DNA of 64,000 nucleotides, taken from positions 1-64,000 of the forward strand of contig JAAXKB010000002.1 in the NCBI GenBank assembly GCA_012269545.1. The letters run 5' to 3'. The notes beneath the pieces were generated by a model that had not been told where the DNA came from, ran no database searches, and saw only the letters and a list, made by a program, of their open reading frames with translations. Source of the stretch: Gammaproteobacteria bacterium (GTDB lineage Bacteria > Pseudomonadota > Gammaproteobacteria > Pseudomonadales > Azotimanducaceae). The translations under genes and the position numbers were made by a program. Below are positions 48,244 to 57,098 of this stretch, one piece after another; position 1 is the stretch's first letter; every line of letters begins with the position of its first letter.

Positions 48244-49851
48244 ATGAATCGCAGCGCCTGTGTCCTCAGCCGAACGGCCTACGGATTAGAAACGCACCTT
48301 GTTCATGTGGAGTGTCATCTGAGCGGCGGTTTGCCAGGTACCACGATTGTGGGATTAGCCGAGGGAGCCGTCCGGGAAGCCCGAGATCGAGTGAAAAGCG
48401 CCATTCGCAGCAGCGGTTTTAGCTATCCCGTCGGCCATATCACGATTAATCTCGCGCCGAGCCATTTAAGCAAGTCGGGCAGCGGCTTCGACCTACCCAT
48501 CGCTATCGCCATATTGGCCGCCAGCGATCAGTTGCCCAGCGACGCGCTGGAGCAAACAGAATTCATTGGAGAGCTGGGGCTATTCGGCGAGCTGCGCAAG
48601 GCTCACAATGTGCTGACAAGTGCTGCGTCCTGTTATCAACGCGGGCATCGCCTGTTTCTGCCTCAGGCAAACGGCCATGAAGTTCGTCTGATCGCCAGCG
48701 ATACCTTTTGGACCGCAGCCAGCCTGTTGGAGGTCGCTGAAATGCTCTGCGGCAAAAGACAGAAACCGCCCGCACTGGTTAGAGCGATAGAGGCAGGTGA
48801 CGAAAAACACCGCCAAACTTTCGAGCAGATTATCGGTCAGTATCTTGCCAAGCGCGCGCTGACCATCGCCGCTGCGGGAGGGCATCACATGCTGATGATT
48901 GGCCCCCCGGGAACGGGCAAGACCATGTTAGCGCAATGTTTAGCTGGCTTGCTTCCGGACCTTGACCAACAACGGGTACTGGAAGTTGCGACGGTATACT
49001 CTGCCTACGGTAGCGAGCGAAAACACTATCGAAGACCGCCCCTGAGAAGCCCTCACCACTCCATCAGTCCAGCGGCGATGGGGGGTGGCGGACAAACCCC
49101 AACACCCGATGAAATCTCGCTATCCCACTGTGGTGTGCTATTTCTCGACGAACTGCCTCATTTTAAGCCATCGGCACTGGACTTGCTCCGTGAGCCCATC
49201 GAAACCGGCGAAATTGCCATCGCAAGAGCCAGTTACAGGACATCATTTCCCTGTCGTTTCCAACTGATTGCCGCGATGAATCCCTGCCCGGCGGGCCGCA
49301 CCTGCAAAGAGCACACATGCCGTTGTACCTCCAGTCAGGTGCAGCGTTACCAAAGCAGAGTTTCAGGGCCACTGCTGGACCGCATTGATCTCCACGTACC
49401 GGTGCCAGAACTGGATCAGCAAACCATGTTGAACCTAGAGGAAGAGAAGCCGGAAGACTCCGGCGGCATGAGTTGGGAGGAAGCACGGCAAACCATCGTT
49501 CGTGCCCAGGAACGCCAGACCGCTCGGCAAGGTTGCTTAAACGCTCACATGCATACACAGGACCTGATACGTAGAATGCAGCAGGCAGACCTAGACACCT
49601 CTTATTTAACGCGCATCACAGAGCACTTTGAGTTATCCATGCGCAATTACCACAAGCTGTGGCGCATCGCGTTGACTCTGGCTGACCTTGCGTGGGTAGG
49701 GGAAAATAAGGAACTCACGGAGTTTAACGGCTCCAGTGATGAGCTCCATGTAAAAGAGAGTCATCTTTTGGAAGCGTTGAGCTTCAGGGCAATGCAGTGG
49801 AGTGGGCGCTACGCAACCATCACTTGGTCATCCTTTTTCAGGACCGGATGA
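48244..49851 (+). CDS. comM: ComM/YifB-family Mg-chelatase-like AAA+ ATPase
   Basis: 535 residues. The N-terminal Lon-like domain contains GLPGTTIVGLAEGAVREARDRVKSAI; the Mg-chelatase AAA+ core has the P-loop MIGPPGTGKTMLAQ (about residue 220), GGGQTPTPDEISLSHCGVLFLDELPHF and ISPAAMGGG; the C-terminal helical domain follows. ComM is a hexameric helicase that drives branch migration in natural transformation. The C-terminus differs from E. coli: an acidic insert (ENKELTEFNGSSDEL) and an unusual end after LSFRAM, where relatives read RAIDRLL. It is part of a ubiK-comM unit. Confidence 0.91.
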   Translation: MNRSACVLSRTAYGLETHLVHVECHLSGGLPGTTIVGLAEGAVREARDRVKSAIRSSGFSYPVGHITINLAPSHLSKSGSGFDLPIAIAILAASDQLPSDALEQTEFIGELGLFGELRKAHNVLTSAASCYQRGHRLFLPQANGHEVRLIASDTFWTAASLLEVAEMLCGKRQKPPALVRAIEAGDEKHRQTFEQIIGQYLAKRALTIAAAGGHHMLMIGPPGTGKTMLAQCLAGLLPDLDQQRVLEVATVYSAYGSERKHYRRPPLRSPHHSISPAAMGGGGQTPTPDEISLSHCGVLFLDELPHFKPSALDLLREPIETGEIAIARASYRTSFPCRFQLIAAMNPCPAGRTCKEHTCRCTSSQVQRYQSRVSGPLLDRIDLHVPVPELDQQTMLNLEEEKPEDSGGMSWEEARQTIVRAQERQTARQGCLNAHMHTQDLIRRMQQADLDTSYLTRITEHFELSMRNYHKLWRIALTLADLAWVGENKELTEFNGSSDELHVKESHLLEALSFRAMQWSGRYATITWSSFFRTG

Positions 49852-49868
49852 GCCTCGACGCGTAAGGA

Positions 49869-49890
49869 AAGGGCTCCCGAAGGAGCCCTT
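49869..49890. terminator. Two-way terminator between comM and torF
   Basis: AAGGGCTCC and GGAGCCCTT form a 9-bp stem with a CGAA/TTCG tetraloop. It lies between the convergent comM and porin genes; the minus strand continues TTTCCTT, the plus strand lacks a clear U-run. Confidence 0.65.
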
Positions 49891-49915
49891 GGAGGGAGTG
49901 TCTAATAAGACCTTC

Positions 49916-50551
49916 TTAGAAGGATTTACCGATTGAAAGAACGACGGCCTCGCCCTCAGCATCGGAACCCGCAGCGCCTTCTAGCTCATCGCTCGGAAAG
50001 ATGATCGCTACACCGAGATCGATCTCTGAAACCGTGGTGCCATAACCCAGCTCAAAATAATCGCCATCGAAATCGTCACCGAACGTCCCGTAGGTGCCAT
50101 AGAACCCTTTACCGAGATCGATCGAGATGTCTAGGAAGTCATAGTCTTCCCCACCATTACCGTCCCATTCGCCAATGGAATAACCGATGGATACTGGGCC
50201 GTAACCGACGCTGAGGTTCACTTCTTCGTAGGTTTCATCCCAATCATCCGTGTAGTAGTAGCCGGTAAATCCTACACCGACTGACACGTCGCCGATGTCC
50301 ATACCATATCCGGCGTACAGGTCGTATTCGAGACCATCACCGACGTCTGCGGTCCACGCCCCTACATAGAAACCGCTTTCTTCGTAGTCGATTCCAGCGC
50401 TGGCAGAGGAATTCTTTTGATAAATGCCTCGATAGTAATATTCAGAAACGTAACCAATGTTGTACGAAACGTCTGCGCTAGCGACTGTCGTTACGCCAAG
50501 TGACCCCGCAGCAATGGCGGCGGCGGAAAAGAGTTTAGTGAGTGTTTTCAT
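49916..50551 (-). CDS. TorF-family putative outer-membrane porin
   Basis: 211 residues with a signal peptide (MKTLTKLFSAAAIAAGSLGVTTVASA) followed by SYNIGYVSEYYYRGIYQ, the TorF/Gcw_chp family opening, then alternating Tyr/Gly-rich beta strands and a C-terminal GKSF ending in Phe, as outer-membrane barrels do. It is markedly acidic (DGDYFELGYG, DWDETYEEV). The ATG at 50551 has AGGAG 5 nt upstream; the tracked start adds 60 residues with no signal. The family often lies next to glnK-amtB; here a near-perfect sigma-54 promoter 100 nt upstream suggests nitrogen control. Confidence 0.88.
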   Translation of the reverse strand: MKTLTKLFSAAAIAAGSLGVTTVASADVSYNIGYVSEYYYRGIYQKNSSASAGIDYEESGFYVGAWTADVGDGLEYDLYAGYGMDIGDVSVGVGFTGYYYTDDWDETYEEVNLSVGYGPVSIGYSIGEWDGNGGEDYDFLDISIDLGKGFYGTYGTFGDDFDGDYFELGYGTTVSEIDLGVAIIFPSDELEGAAGSDAEGEAVVLSIGKSF

Positions 50552-50655
50552 CGTCTCTCCTGACAATTCGAAAATAGTGAATGGGAACTGGTGTTCTCCT
50601 TTTTCAGCGTCAACCGCGATTCTCATTGACCCGCCTGTTTCGCTGACCCATACGA

Positions 50656-50671
50656 AGCAACAAGCGGGCCA
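50656..50671 (-). promoter_or_regulatory. Sigma-54 promoter of the TorF porin gene
   Basis: The minus strand reads TGGCCCGCTTGTTGCT, matching TGGCACGNNNNTTGCW at eleven of twelve fixed positions with the correct GG-N10-GC spacing. The start would be near 50645, giving a leader of about 95 nt to the strong AGGAG-ATG. Confidence 0.75.
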
Positions 50672-50827
50672 ACTTTTAATATAAATCGCAGCAAGCAAGC
50701 GAAGCGCGCTTAACCAACTGTTTTTATGCAATATTTTCGATAGATCGGGGCGAGGTGACGACGTGAGGACGGGGCCGCCTCGCGTAAAGATGCGGGAATT
50801 GCCTACTTAAAGTGCGCAAAAGTGAGC

Positions 50828-50852
50828 GCGGCGCCCAATTATGGTGCGCCGC
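50828..50852 (-). terminator. Hairpin downstream of cytochrome c5 gene
   Basis: GCGGCGC and GCGCCGC make a 7-bp GC stem, extended by CCA/TGG around an ATTA loop with one bulged base. On the minus strand it is followed by GCTCACTTTTG, so it may be a weak terminator for the cytochrome gene. Confidence 0.45.
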
Positions 50853-50968
50853 TCCATCTCAGTGCTCATGAGGAAAGGTAGCCTTGGCAATACGGAGCGA
50901 TTTCCAAGGCTTGGTGATGCAGCGAACTTGATCGATTCGAAACCGGGCGGACAAAATCCTGCAGCGCG

Positions 50969-51376
50969 CTACTGGGCAGCGTCGACCATGTAGATGACCG
51001 CATCGCTCAGCTCATCATCAGAGCAGGACATGCAAAGGCCCTTCGCAGGCATGGCGTTAATGCCGTTGAGGGTGCTTGCCATCAACGTATCCATACCCTT
51101 GGAGATTCGAGGAGCCCAAGCGGCATTATCAGCAAATGTGGGTGCGCCACCGATGCCCATGGCGTGACACGTTGCACAATAGGTATCGTAAACCTCTGCC
51201 CCGCTTAGCGGAGCCGCAGGTGCCGTCACTACCGCAACCTCCTCAACTGCTGCACGATTAACGGTTCCATAGGGCTGCAGGCGCGCGTCGATCTCGTCGT
51301 CGCTACCAGGCGGCACGGCGTTGGCAGACAAGGCAAGCAACAGGGTTGAAGCAATAGCGATGAATCTCAGTCTCAA
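50969..51376 (-). CDS. Cytochrome c5-family protein
   Basis: 135 residues with a signal peptide (FIAIASTLLLALSANA) and one haem c motif, YCATCHAMGIGGAP (about residue 69). The C-terminal GLCMSCSDDELSDAVIYM holds the Cys pair that forms the disulfide of cytochrome c5, and M in INAMPAKG supplies the sixth ligand. It carries electrons in the periplasm or at the membrane. It stands alone, downstream of isovaleryl-CoA dehydrogenase by 137 nt. Confidence 0.91.
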   Translation of the reverse strand: MRLRFIAIASTLLLALSANAVPPGSDDEIDARLQPYGTVNRAAVEEVAVVTAPAAPLSGAEVYDTYCATCHAMGIGGAPTFADNAAWAPRISKGMDTLMASTLNGINAMPAKGLCMSCSDDELSDAVIYMVDAAQ

Positions 51377-51513
51377 GAGACCTCTCCTTAATTGAGCAAA
51401 TGAATGTCGTTAAGCGAACCCGACCAATGAGCCTTCATCGTGTCTTTAGGCTATGTGTCGACCTGTTCGGTGGTGTTCAGGATCAGCAGGGCCGGTCGCA
51501 GCAGATTATAGCC

Positions 51514-52683
51514 TCAGCCGCGAGTCGCGTCGAATAACTCCCGCCCGATTAGCATACGCCGAATCTCGCTGGTGCCTGCACCTATTTCGTAGAGCTTGGC
51601 ATCTCGCAGCAAACGCGCCGCTGGATAATCATTAATGTATCCGTTACCGCCAAGGGCCTGTACTGCTTGCAAAGCATGCTGGGTGGCGCGCTCTGCCGCG
51701 TACAAAATACAGCCAGCCGCATCAATACGCGTGGTGCGATCCGCATCGCAGGCTGCAGCAACGGAATAGACATAGGCACGTGCGGCGTTGGTTTCAGTAT
51801 ACATATCAGCAATTTTGGCCTGCATTAACTGAAATTCTCCAATCGGCCGGCCGAATTGCTGCCGCTCATGAACGTAGGGCATGGCAACATCCAAGGCTGC
51901 GCGACTGATGCCCAGCGCACCACCCGCCAACACAACGCGCTCATAATCCAAACCGCTCATCAAAATGCTGACGCCCTGACCCACCTTGCCGAGGATTTGC
52001 GATTTGGGAATGCGGCAGTCTTCAAAAATCAGCTCCGCTGTGTCAGAACCACGCATGCCCATTTTGTCCAGCTTCTGGCCGGTACTAAACCCAGTCATAC
52101 CCTTTTCCACCAGAAAGGCCGTAATACCCTTCGACCCTAGGGCAGGATTCACCGTGGCATAGACAACGAGCACATCAGCGCCTGGGCCATTGGTGATCCA
52201 CATTTTGTTGCCGTTGAGAATGTAATCATCGCCATCGTCCGTGGCACGCAGGCTCAAACTGACAACGTCAGAGCCTGAACCGGGCTCGCTCATGGCCAAC
52301 GCGCCAAGGAATTCTCCAGAGACCAGTTTTGGCAGATACGCTTGTCGTTGGTCAGGCGTGCCAAAACGCACAAGCTGATTCACGCACAAATTCGAGTGGG
52401 CGCCATAGGACAGGCCGACAGAGCCAGAAGCGCGACTGATTTCCTCAAGCACAATGGTATGGGCAAGGTAGCCCATGTCGACGCCGCCATATTCCGTTGG
52501 AACCGTCATGCCCAGCACGCCTAGGCCACCCAGTTTTGGCCACAGATCCCGGGGGAATTCGTTATTGCGGTCAATATCTGCGGCGCGAGGAGCCAATTCC
52601 TTAGCGCAAAAACTCGCTACGCTGTCACGCAACTGCCCGATCGTTTCACCGTGTCCAAAATCAAAGTCTGGTACCAAATGCAT
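51514..52683 (-). CDS. ivd: Isovaleryl-CoA dehydrogenase
   Basis: 389 residues. It oxidises isovaleryl-CoA to 3-methylcrotonyl-CoA in leucine breakdown, passing electrons to ETF. Key features: [42 protein letters not shown], and the catalytic Glu in [11 protein letters not shown], which is the IVD position; the usual late Glu is replaced by Gly in [12 protein letters not shown], as in IVD. Close to human IVD over its length. The other leucine genes (liuBCDE) are not adjacent, and an aminotransferase lies upstream. AGAGG precedes the ATG. Confidence 0.93.
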   Translation of the reverse strand: MHLVPDFDFGHGETIGQLRDSVASFCAKELAPRAADIDRNNEFPRDLWPKLGGLGVLGMTVPTEYGGVDMGYLAHTIVLEEISRASGSVGLSYGAHSNLCVNQLVRFGTPDQRQAYLPKLVSGEFLGALAMSEPGSGSDVVSLSLRATDDGDDYILNGNKMWITNGPGADVLVVYATVNPALGSKGITAFLVEKGMTGFSTGQKLDKMGMRGSDTAELIFEDCRIPKSQILGKVGQGVSILMSGLDYERVVLAGGALGISRAALDVAMPYVHERQQFGRPIGEFQLMQAKIADMYTETNAARAYVYSVAAACDADRTTRIDAAGCILYAAERATQHALQAVQALGGNGYINDYPAARLLRDAKLYEIGAGTSEIRRMLIGRELFDATRG

Positions 52684-52867
52684 ACCTGCAGCCTCTTATA
52701 TCGCTGCTCATATAGTGCCCGAACTGCCGGGCCGCGGTCGATCATTTCAAGTCACAAATCGCGGACAACAGTTACGGCGCCACTTAAATCCACGCGCTTC
52801 GTTGGCCTGCTTTGCTGAAAGCCCTCGGGGTATGACTTCATTAACTGTACGCTCCGAGCCCGGCACG

Positions 52868-54280
52868 CTAACCAAGCCCCTGCTTTTTCACCCATTCGTG
52901 AGTCTGATTCAATGCGGTGCCGAGTTTGGCGACCAACTCGTCAATGTGACTTTCGTTGATAATCAGAGGCGGACAAATGGCAATGGAGTCGCCAAGGTTG
53001 CGTAGCACCAAACCCGCTTCGTGGCAGGCGCTGGAACAGTAGGCGCCCACCCCGTCACTGGGTGCAAAAGTCTCCCGAGGTTCGGCACGACGCACCAACT
53101 CTAGGGCAGCAATCAGGCCCTTGCCCCGCACCTCGCCTACAAGGGGATGACCGACGAATTCTTGCAGTCGCTGTTGCAGAATAGCCCCCATCTTTTCCGC
53201 GTGAGTGAACAAATCCATTTCTTCCATCAGCTCCAGATTGCGGAGCGCCACCGCGGCGCAAACTGGGTGACCGGAATACGTAAAGCCATGGGCAAAGTTT
53301 CCCAGTTCAGCGGATCGATCCGCAAACGCTTCGTACATGTATTCCGGCAACAACACAGCGCTGATCGGCAAATAAGCCGACGATAAGGCTTTGGCGATAC
53401 TCATGGTGGTGGGCCTGATATCCAGGGTTTGGGCCCCGAATGGCCTGCCGGTGCGACCGAAGCCACAAATTACCTCGTCATCAATGAACGCGATATCGTG
53501 TTTGTCCAGCACTTGCTGAATGCGCGGAAAGTAATGTTCTGGCGGCACGACAACGCCGCCGGCCCCCATAATGGGTTCAGCAATAAACGCTGCGACGGTT
53601 TCCGGTCCCTCGCGCTCAATCAAATGCTCCAGATCGTCTACCAGTCGCTGAAGGAACTCAGCCTCGGTCTCGCCGGGCAAACCCTCGCTGTAGTAATGGG
53701 GCGATGATGTATGCAGCACCCCTGGCATAGGCAAATCGAAGGCTGCATGGAATGGCGGCAAACCCGTGAGAGAACCGCTAGCGATGGTGACTCCGTGATA
53801 ACCCCGCTTACGCGAAATAATTTTTTTCTTTTCCGGCCTGCCGATCGCATTGTTGTAGTACCAGATCAATTTAATCTGCGTATCGTTTGCGTCGCTACCG
53901 GACAGACCAAAGAAAACTCGGCCCGCATCAAATGGCGCCATCTGTTTAAGTTTGTCTGCCAACAACACAGAAGGCTCGTTGGTTCTTCCTGCAAAAAGCT
54001 GAGAATAATTGAGTTTAACCATTTGCTCATAGGCAACTCGGGCCAGTTCCTCTTGACCATAGCCGATCGCGGTGCACCAAAGACCCGCCATGCCCTCTAG
54101 ATACTGTTTGCCATGGTTGTCGCGAACATAAACACCACTGGCACTCTCAAGCACCACAGGCCCTTGCTGTTGATGCAGTGCAAGATTCGTTGAGGGATGC
54201 AGCAAGTGCTGCAGGTCCATCCCCTCGACAGAATCGTTTGGATATTCGTTATGTGTTGCGAATCTTGAAACCTTGGCCAT
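52868..54280 (-). CDS. Class III aminotransferase, omega-transaminase type
   Basis: 470 residues of PLP fold-type I, class III. Blocks are DNHGKQYLEGMAGLWC, SGSDANDTQIKL for the phosphate site, KRGYHGVT, IAEPIMGAGGVVVPP, FIDDEVICGFGRTG and the PLP Lys in SIAKALSSAYLPIS (about residue 290). It likely transfers amino groups from beta- or omega-amino acids or amines to pyruvate; the substrate is unclear. The ATG has AAGGAG 7 nt upstream. The SDR gene lies 48 nt upstream on the same strand and may be co-transcribed. Confidence 0.91.
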   Translation of the reverse strand: MAKVSRFATHNEYPNDSVEGMDLQHLLHPSTNLALHQQQGPVVLESASGVYVRDNHGKQYLEGMAGLWCTAIGYGQEELARVAYEQMVKLNYSQLFAGRTNEPSVLLADKLKQMAPFDAGRVFFGLSGSDANDTQIKLIWYYNNAIGRPEKKKIISRKRGYHGVTIASGSLTGLPPFHAAFDLPMPGVLHTSSPHYYSEGLPGETEAEFLQRLVDDLEHLIEREGPETVAAFIAEPIMGAGGVVVPPEHYFPRIQQVLDKHDIAFIDDEVICGFGRTGRPFGAQTLDIRPTTMSIAKALSSAYLPISAVLLPEYMYEAFADRSAELGNFAHGFTYSGHPVCAAVALRNLELMEEMDLFTHAEKMGAILQQRLQEFVGHPLVGEVRGKGLIAALELVRRAEPRETFAPSDGVGAYCSSACHEAGLVLRNLGDSIAICPPLIINESHIDELVAKLGTALNQTHEWVKKQGLG

Positions 54281-54328
54281 GTCATTGCTCCTTGTCGGTA
54301 ATTTACCCGACGTCGTGATCTAACGGGA

Positions 54329-55141
54329 TCAGATCAGCGTTCGCGCGCTCAACGAAAACTCTTCCATTACCGCATCGGCGTAATCAATGCGCCCGGTCAA
54401 CTCCTGTGCTTTTCCATGGCACAACCGCAAACAGGCTTCAGCCATGTGCTCCACCGGTGTAACCCGATCTTCGTTGGTTTCATTGATCAGCTTGTGGTGC
54501 ATAACTCCGGGCGTTGCCACCAATCCAGGGGAAATCACGTTCACACCAATACCCTCATCAAACACCTCTTGCGCCAGACCCGTTGTGAAACGCTCAAGTG
54601 CTGCCTTACACATACCATAGACGGTCCCGCCTTTTCCGGGCGCAGACTTTTCCGGATGGAGCGCCGCATGCGAAGACACGTTCAAAATCCAACCTGAACC
54701 GCGCTCCCGCATGCCTGGCAATACCAGTTGTGCCAACTCGAAGGGGGCCCAAACCTGAACATCCATCATCAGCTGAAAACGTTTCTCTGGGAAATCTGCA
54801 ACGGGAATGAAATAAGTGATGGCCGCATTGTTAACTAAAATGTCGATTGCCCCGTAGGCGGCCAGTGCTGCATCGACCAGACTCTGACGGTCTTCCGCTT
54901 TTGCCAGATCTGCTTGCACGGCAATCGCTTCGCCACCAGCCGCCTTAATGTCGGCAACGGTTTGATTGATCGATCCCGGCAGATAATGATCGCCCTCACT
55001 CACGGTACGGGCCGAAACCACGACCTTGGCGCCCTCCATGGCAAAACGCCGCGCTAACGCGTCTCCAATGCCACGACTTGCCCCGGTAATGACGGCCACT
55101 TTGCCTGCCAAAACCCCTTGTTGGTTAACCAATACTGACAC
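54329..55141 (-). CDS. SDR-family oxidoreductase
   Basis: 270 residues. GASRGIGDALA near residue 20 binds the dinucleotide; NNAAITYF, SSHAALHP (the catalytic Ser) and YGMCKAALE (Tyr and Lys) complete the active site. SARTVSEG after strand 2 suggests NADP(H). The GTG start has GGGAG 6 nt upstream and agrees with the family start. It lies immediately upstream of the aminotransferase, which may mean a shared amine or alcohol pathway; the substrate is unknown. Confidence 0.87.
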   Translation of the reverse strand: MSVLVNQQGVLAGKVAVITGASRGIGDALARRFAMEGAKVVVSARTVSEGDHYLPGSINQTVADIKAAGGEAIAVQADLAKAEDRQSLVDAALAAYGAIDILVNNAAITYFIPVADFPEKRFQLMMDVQVWAPFELAQLVLPGMRERGSGWILNVSSHAALHPEKSAPGKGGTVYGMCKAALERFTTGLAQEVFDEGIGVNVISPGLVATPGVMHHKLINETNEDRVTPVEHMAEACLRLCHGKAQELTGRIDYADAVMEEFSLSARTLI

Positions 55142-55177
55142 CTCTCGCTCCCACCTTGTGCTTTGGGTTTCGTCAGA

Positions 55178-56287
55178 CTATAGCAGCCGTACGACACGAG
55201 ATCCTATGCCTGTGTAGACCTCATAAGCGATGGTCTCTGCCTGTCGCGCGACATCGTCTACCGGCAGATTTGCCCCAAAGATTTCCACCCAATCACCTTC
55301 CTTTATCGCACAGCCCGCCGCATTGGTAAGGTCCACCACCAGCGAATCCATGCTTACTCGTCCAACGATGGGAATGCGATGCCCCTGGAAGTAGACCTGC
55401 CCTCGATTCGACAACAGTCTGGGCACTCCATCCGCATAGCCAGCGCCAATTGTCGCCAGAAGAGAAGGCCCACTGACCTGATATGTGCTGCCGTAGCCAA
55501 CGCCCGCACCCGCCTCAACCTCACGTATTTGCAAAACCTGACCTTCCAATGTCGCTACGTTCGCAAGCGTTCGTTTCGCGGGAATGGACCCTCTTTCAAC
55601 ATGCGGGTTAACACCGTATAGAGCAATTCCCAATCGATCGATGTTTGCCGCAGCGTCCGCTAGGCCGCCTAGCGACACGTCATGGTCCGATAGCGCCGCT
55701 GCGCTGTTATTCACGCTCAATAACGCATCGGGAAACTGGCTGCGCAATGTTGGAACACAAGCAGCAAAACGATTCAACTGCTCTTGCCGCATAGGGTCGC
55801 TCCACTCATCTGCTCGGGCAAAGTGCGTCATAACCAACTCCAGCTGAAGAGGCGGCAGCCTCGTGAAGTCATAATCACAGGGTAAACCCAACCGATGCAT
55901 GCCCGTGTCAACATGCAAACCCGCCATCGGCAGCTCTGGTAGTTGTGACCACAGGACACACTGCTGCGGGGTGTTGAGCACCGGCGTAAGACGATGGGTT
56001 ATTAGCTCGTTTAGAGTGACCGCGGTCGCACCGGCAAGCACGTAAATCCGTGCATCTGGCAGCAAGCCGCGAAGCTCGACGCCCTCCTGCGCCACCGCTA
56101 CAAAAAAACGGCGGCAGCCTTCTCGCCACAGTCGCCGCGCGACCGGCTCGAGGCCAAGGCCGTAGGCATCGGCCTTAACGACTGCCGCGGCCTGCTCAGC
56201 AGGCAAAGACCCTGTCCCGCGTCGTCGCAGAAAATGAAAATTCTGCGCAAGCGCGCCAAGGTCAAGTTGTAGGCGTGGCGAAGTCAT
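55178..56287 (-). CDS. alr: Alanine racemase
   Basis: 369 residues of PLP fold-type III. It makes D-alanine for peptidoglycan. The PLP Lys is in AVVKADAYGLG (about residue 39), the second-base Tyr is in GVGYGSTYQ (about residue 267), and IGAGYADGVPR, GRVSMDSLVVDLT and GIGSRVVR are further family blocks. It ends 36 nt before the SDR gene on the same strand. The catabolic (dadX) or biosynthetic form cannot be told apart here; no dadA is adjacent. Confidence 0.94.
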   Translation of the reverse strand: MTSPRLQLDLGALAQNFHFLRRRGTGSLPAEQAAAVVKADAYGLGLEPVARRLWREGCRRFFVAVAQEGVELRGLLPDARIYVLAGATAVTLNELITHRLTPVLNTPQQCVLWSQLPELPMAGLHVDTGMHRLGLPCDYDFTRLPPLQLELVMTHFARADEWSDPMRQEQLNRFAACVPTLRSQFPDALLSVNNSAAALSDHDVSLGGLADAAANIDRLGIALYGVNPHVERGSIPAKRTLANVATLEGQVLQIREVEAGAGVGYGSTYQVSGPSLLATIGAGYADGVPRLLSNRGQVYFQGHRIPIVGRVSMDSLVVDLTNAAGCAIKEGDWVEIFGANLPVDDVARQAETIAYEVYTGIGSRVVRLL

Positions 56288-56308
56288 GAGGTTCAGTCTA
56301 ATCGAGCT

Positions 56309-56959
56309 TCACTGGCTGAGCGTATTGATGTAGGCGACCACATCCCGGTAATCCTCGGAATTTTTCAGCACCCCCATCATGGCTTTCATTTGCCTTCCGC
56401 CATGATCGCCTGGCGCATAGCCGCGCTTGCCTGCCGCAAAGTTTTCCAGCTGCGCAACCAAATACCAATCGTTTTGACCCGCCAAACGTGGCGCTGCCAT
56501 CATCTCCAGCCCTTGCGCTTCATCACCGTGACAGCTCGCACAAGCAACATACAAGTCCTTACCCCGATCAGTGTCTCCGCTGACTGTCTTAACAATTTTT
56601 TTGTCCGGAAAGCTCTGGACGTAGGCGATTAAATTCTCCAACGCTGCGTTCGAGGCCAACCTAGGGCCTTTCGACATAGCCGCCATTTGCCGCCCTTTGG
56701 CATCCCCCGGCGCGGTGCCTCTCGCTCCGGATTGAAAATGCTGCATCTGCTTGAGCAAGTAGAACCCGTGCTGGCCAGCAATTTTCGGTGCACTCATTGC
56801 ACGATTGCCCTGCCCCTGAGCACCATGGCAGGCGGTGCATACCGGGTACAAACTCCGCCCGGCTTCGGCATTGCCTGCCGCCGAAGCAAGCGGTATGCCG
56901 ACTGCAAAACACAGCAGAACACAGCAAAGCCTTACGGCCATTGCAGTCTTCTTGGTCAT
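56309..56959 (-). CDS. Cytochrome c4-type dihaem protein
   Basis: About 216 residues with a signal peptide (VRLCCVLLCFAVGIPLASA) and two cytochrome c domains in tandem, CTACHGAQGQG and CASCHGDEAQG, each followed by the same P-R/K-I/L-AGQ block (APKIAGQHGFYLL and APRLAGQNDWYLV). The repeated domains are the cytochrome c4 layout, which feeds electrons to cbb3 or other terminal oxidases. A GTG or ATG start at 56962/56959 is likely; no strong ribosome site is seen. alr follows after 21 nt. Confidence 0.91.
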   Translation of the reverse strand: MTKKTAMAVRLCCVLLCFAVGIPLASAAGNAEAGRSLYPVCTACHGAQGQGNRAMSAPKIAGQHGFYLLKQMQHFQSGARGTAPGDAKGRQMAAMSKGPRLASNAALENLIAYVQSFPDKKIVKTVSGDTDRGKDLYVACASCHGDEAQGLEMMAAPRLAGQNDWYLVAQLENFAAGKRGYAPGDHGGRQMKAMMGVLKNSEDYRDVVAYINTLSQ

Positions 56960-57098
56960 CACTGTTTCGTTTGTTCGATCTGTCGCCTTCAAGCGCCGCT
57001 CCCGACCGCATACCGTTTACGGTTTGCAAATTTTTTCTCAATACAGCCAAACTATAGACTTGTCTGATCAGCAGCGACACACCAACCCGGATCCGATT

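Larger units (their letters stand above)
50552..50968. other. 417-nt gap between torF and cytochrome c5, regulatory
   Basis: No gene seen. It holds the torF sigma-54 promoter (50656-50671) and a strong GC hairpin (50828-50852). The segment 50700-50825 would be where an activator such as NtrC binds; I see no clear NtrC dyad, though GTGCGC and GAGCGC words occur. Confidence 0.6.

Noticed and set aside
50830-50850. GGCGCCCAATTATGGTGCGCC as an NtrC enhancer for torF
   Set aside because: The half-sites resemble GCACC/GGTGC but the spacing is 7 nt rather than 5; it is better explained as a hairpin.
56835-57098. 88-codon N-terminal extension of the esterase ORF
   Set aside because: It is antisense to the cytochrome c4 gene and unlike any hydrolase; the ATG at 57099 gives the normal start.
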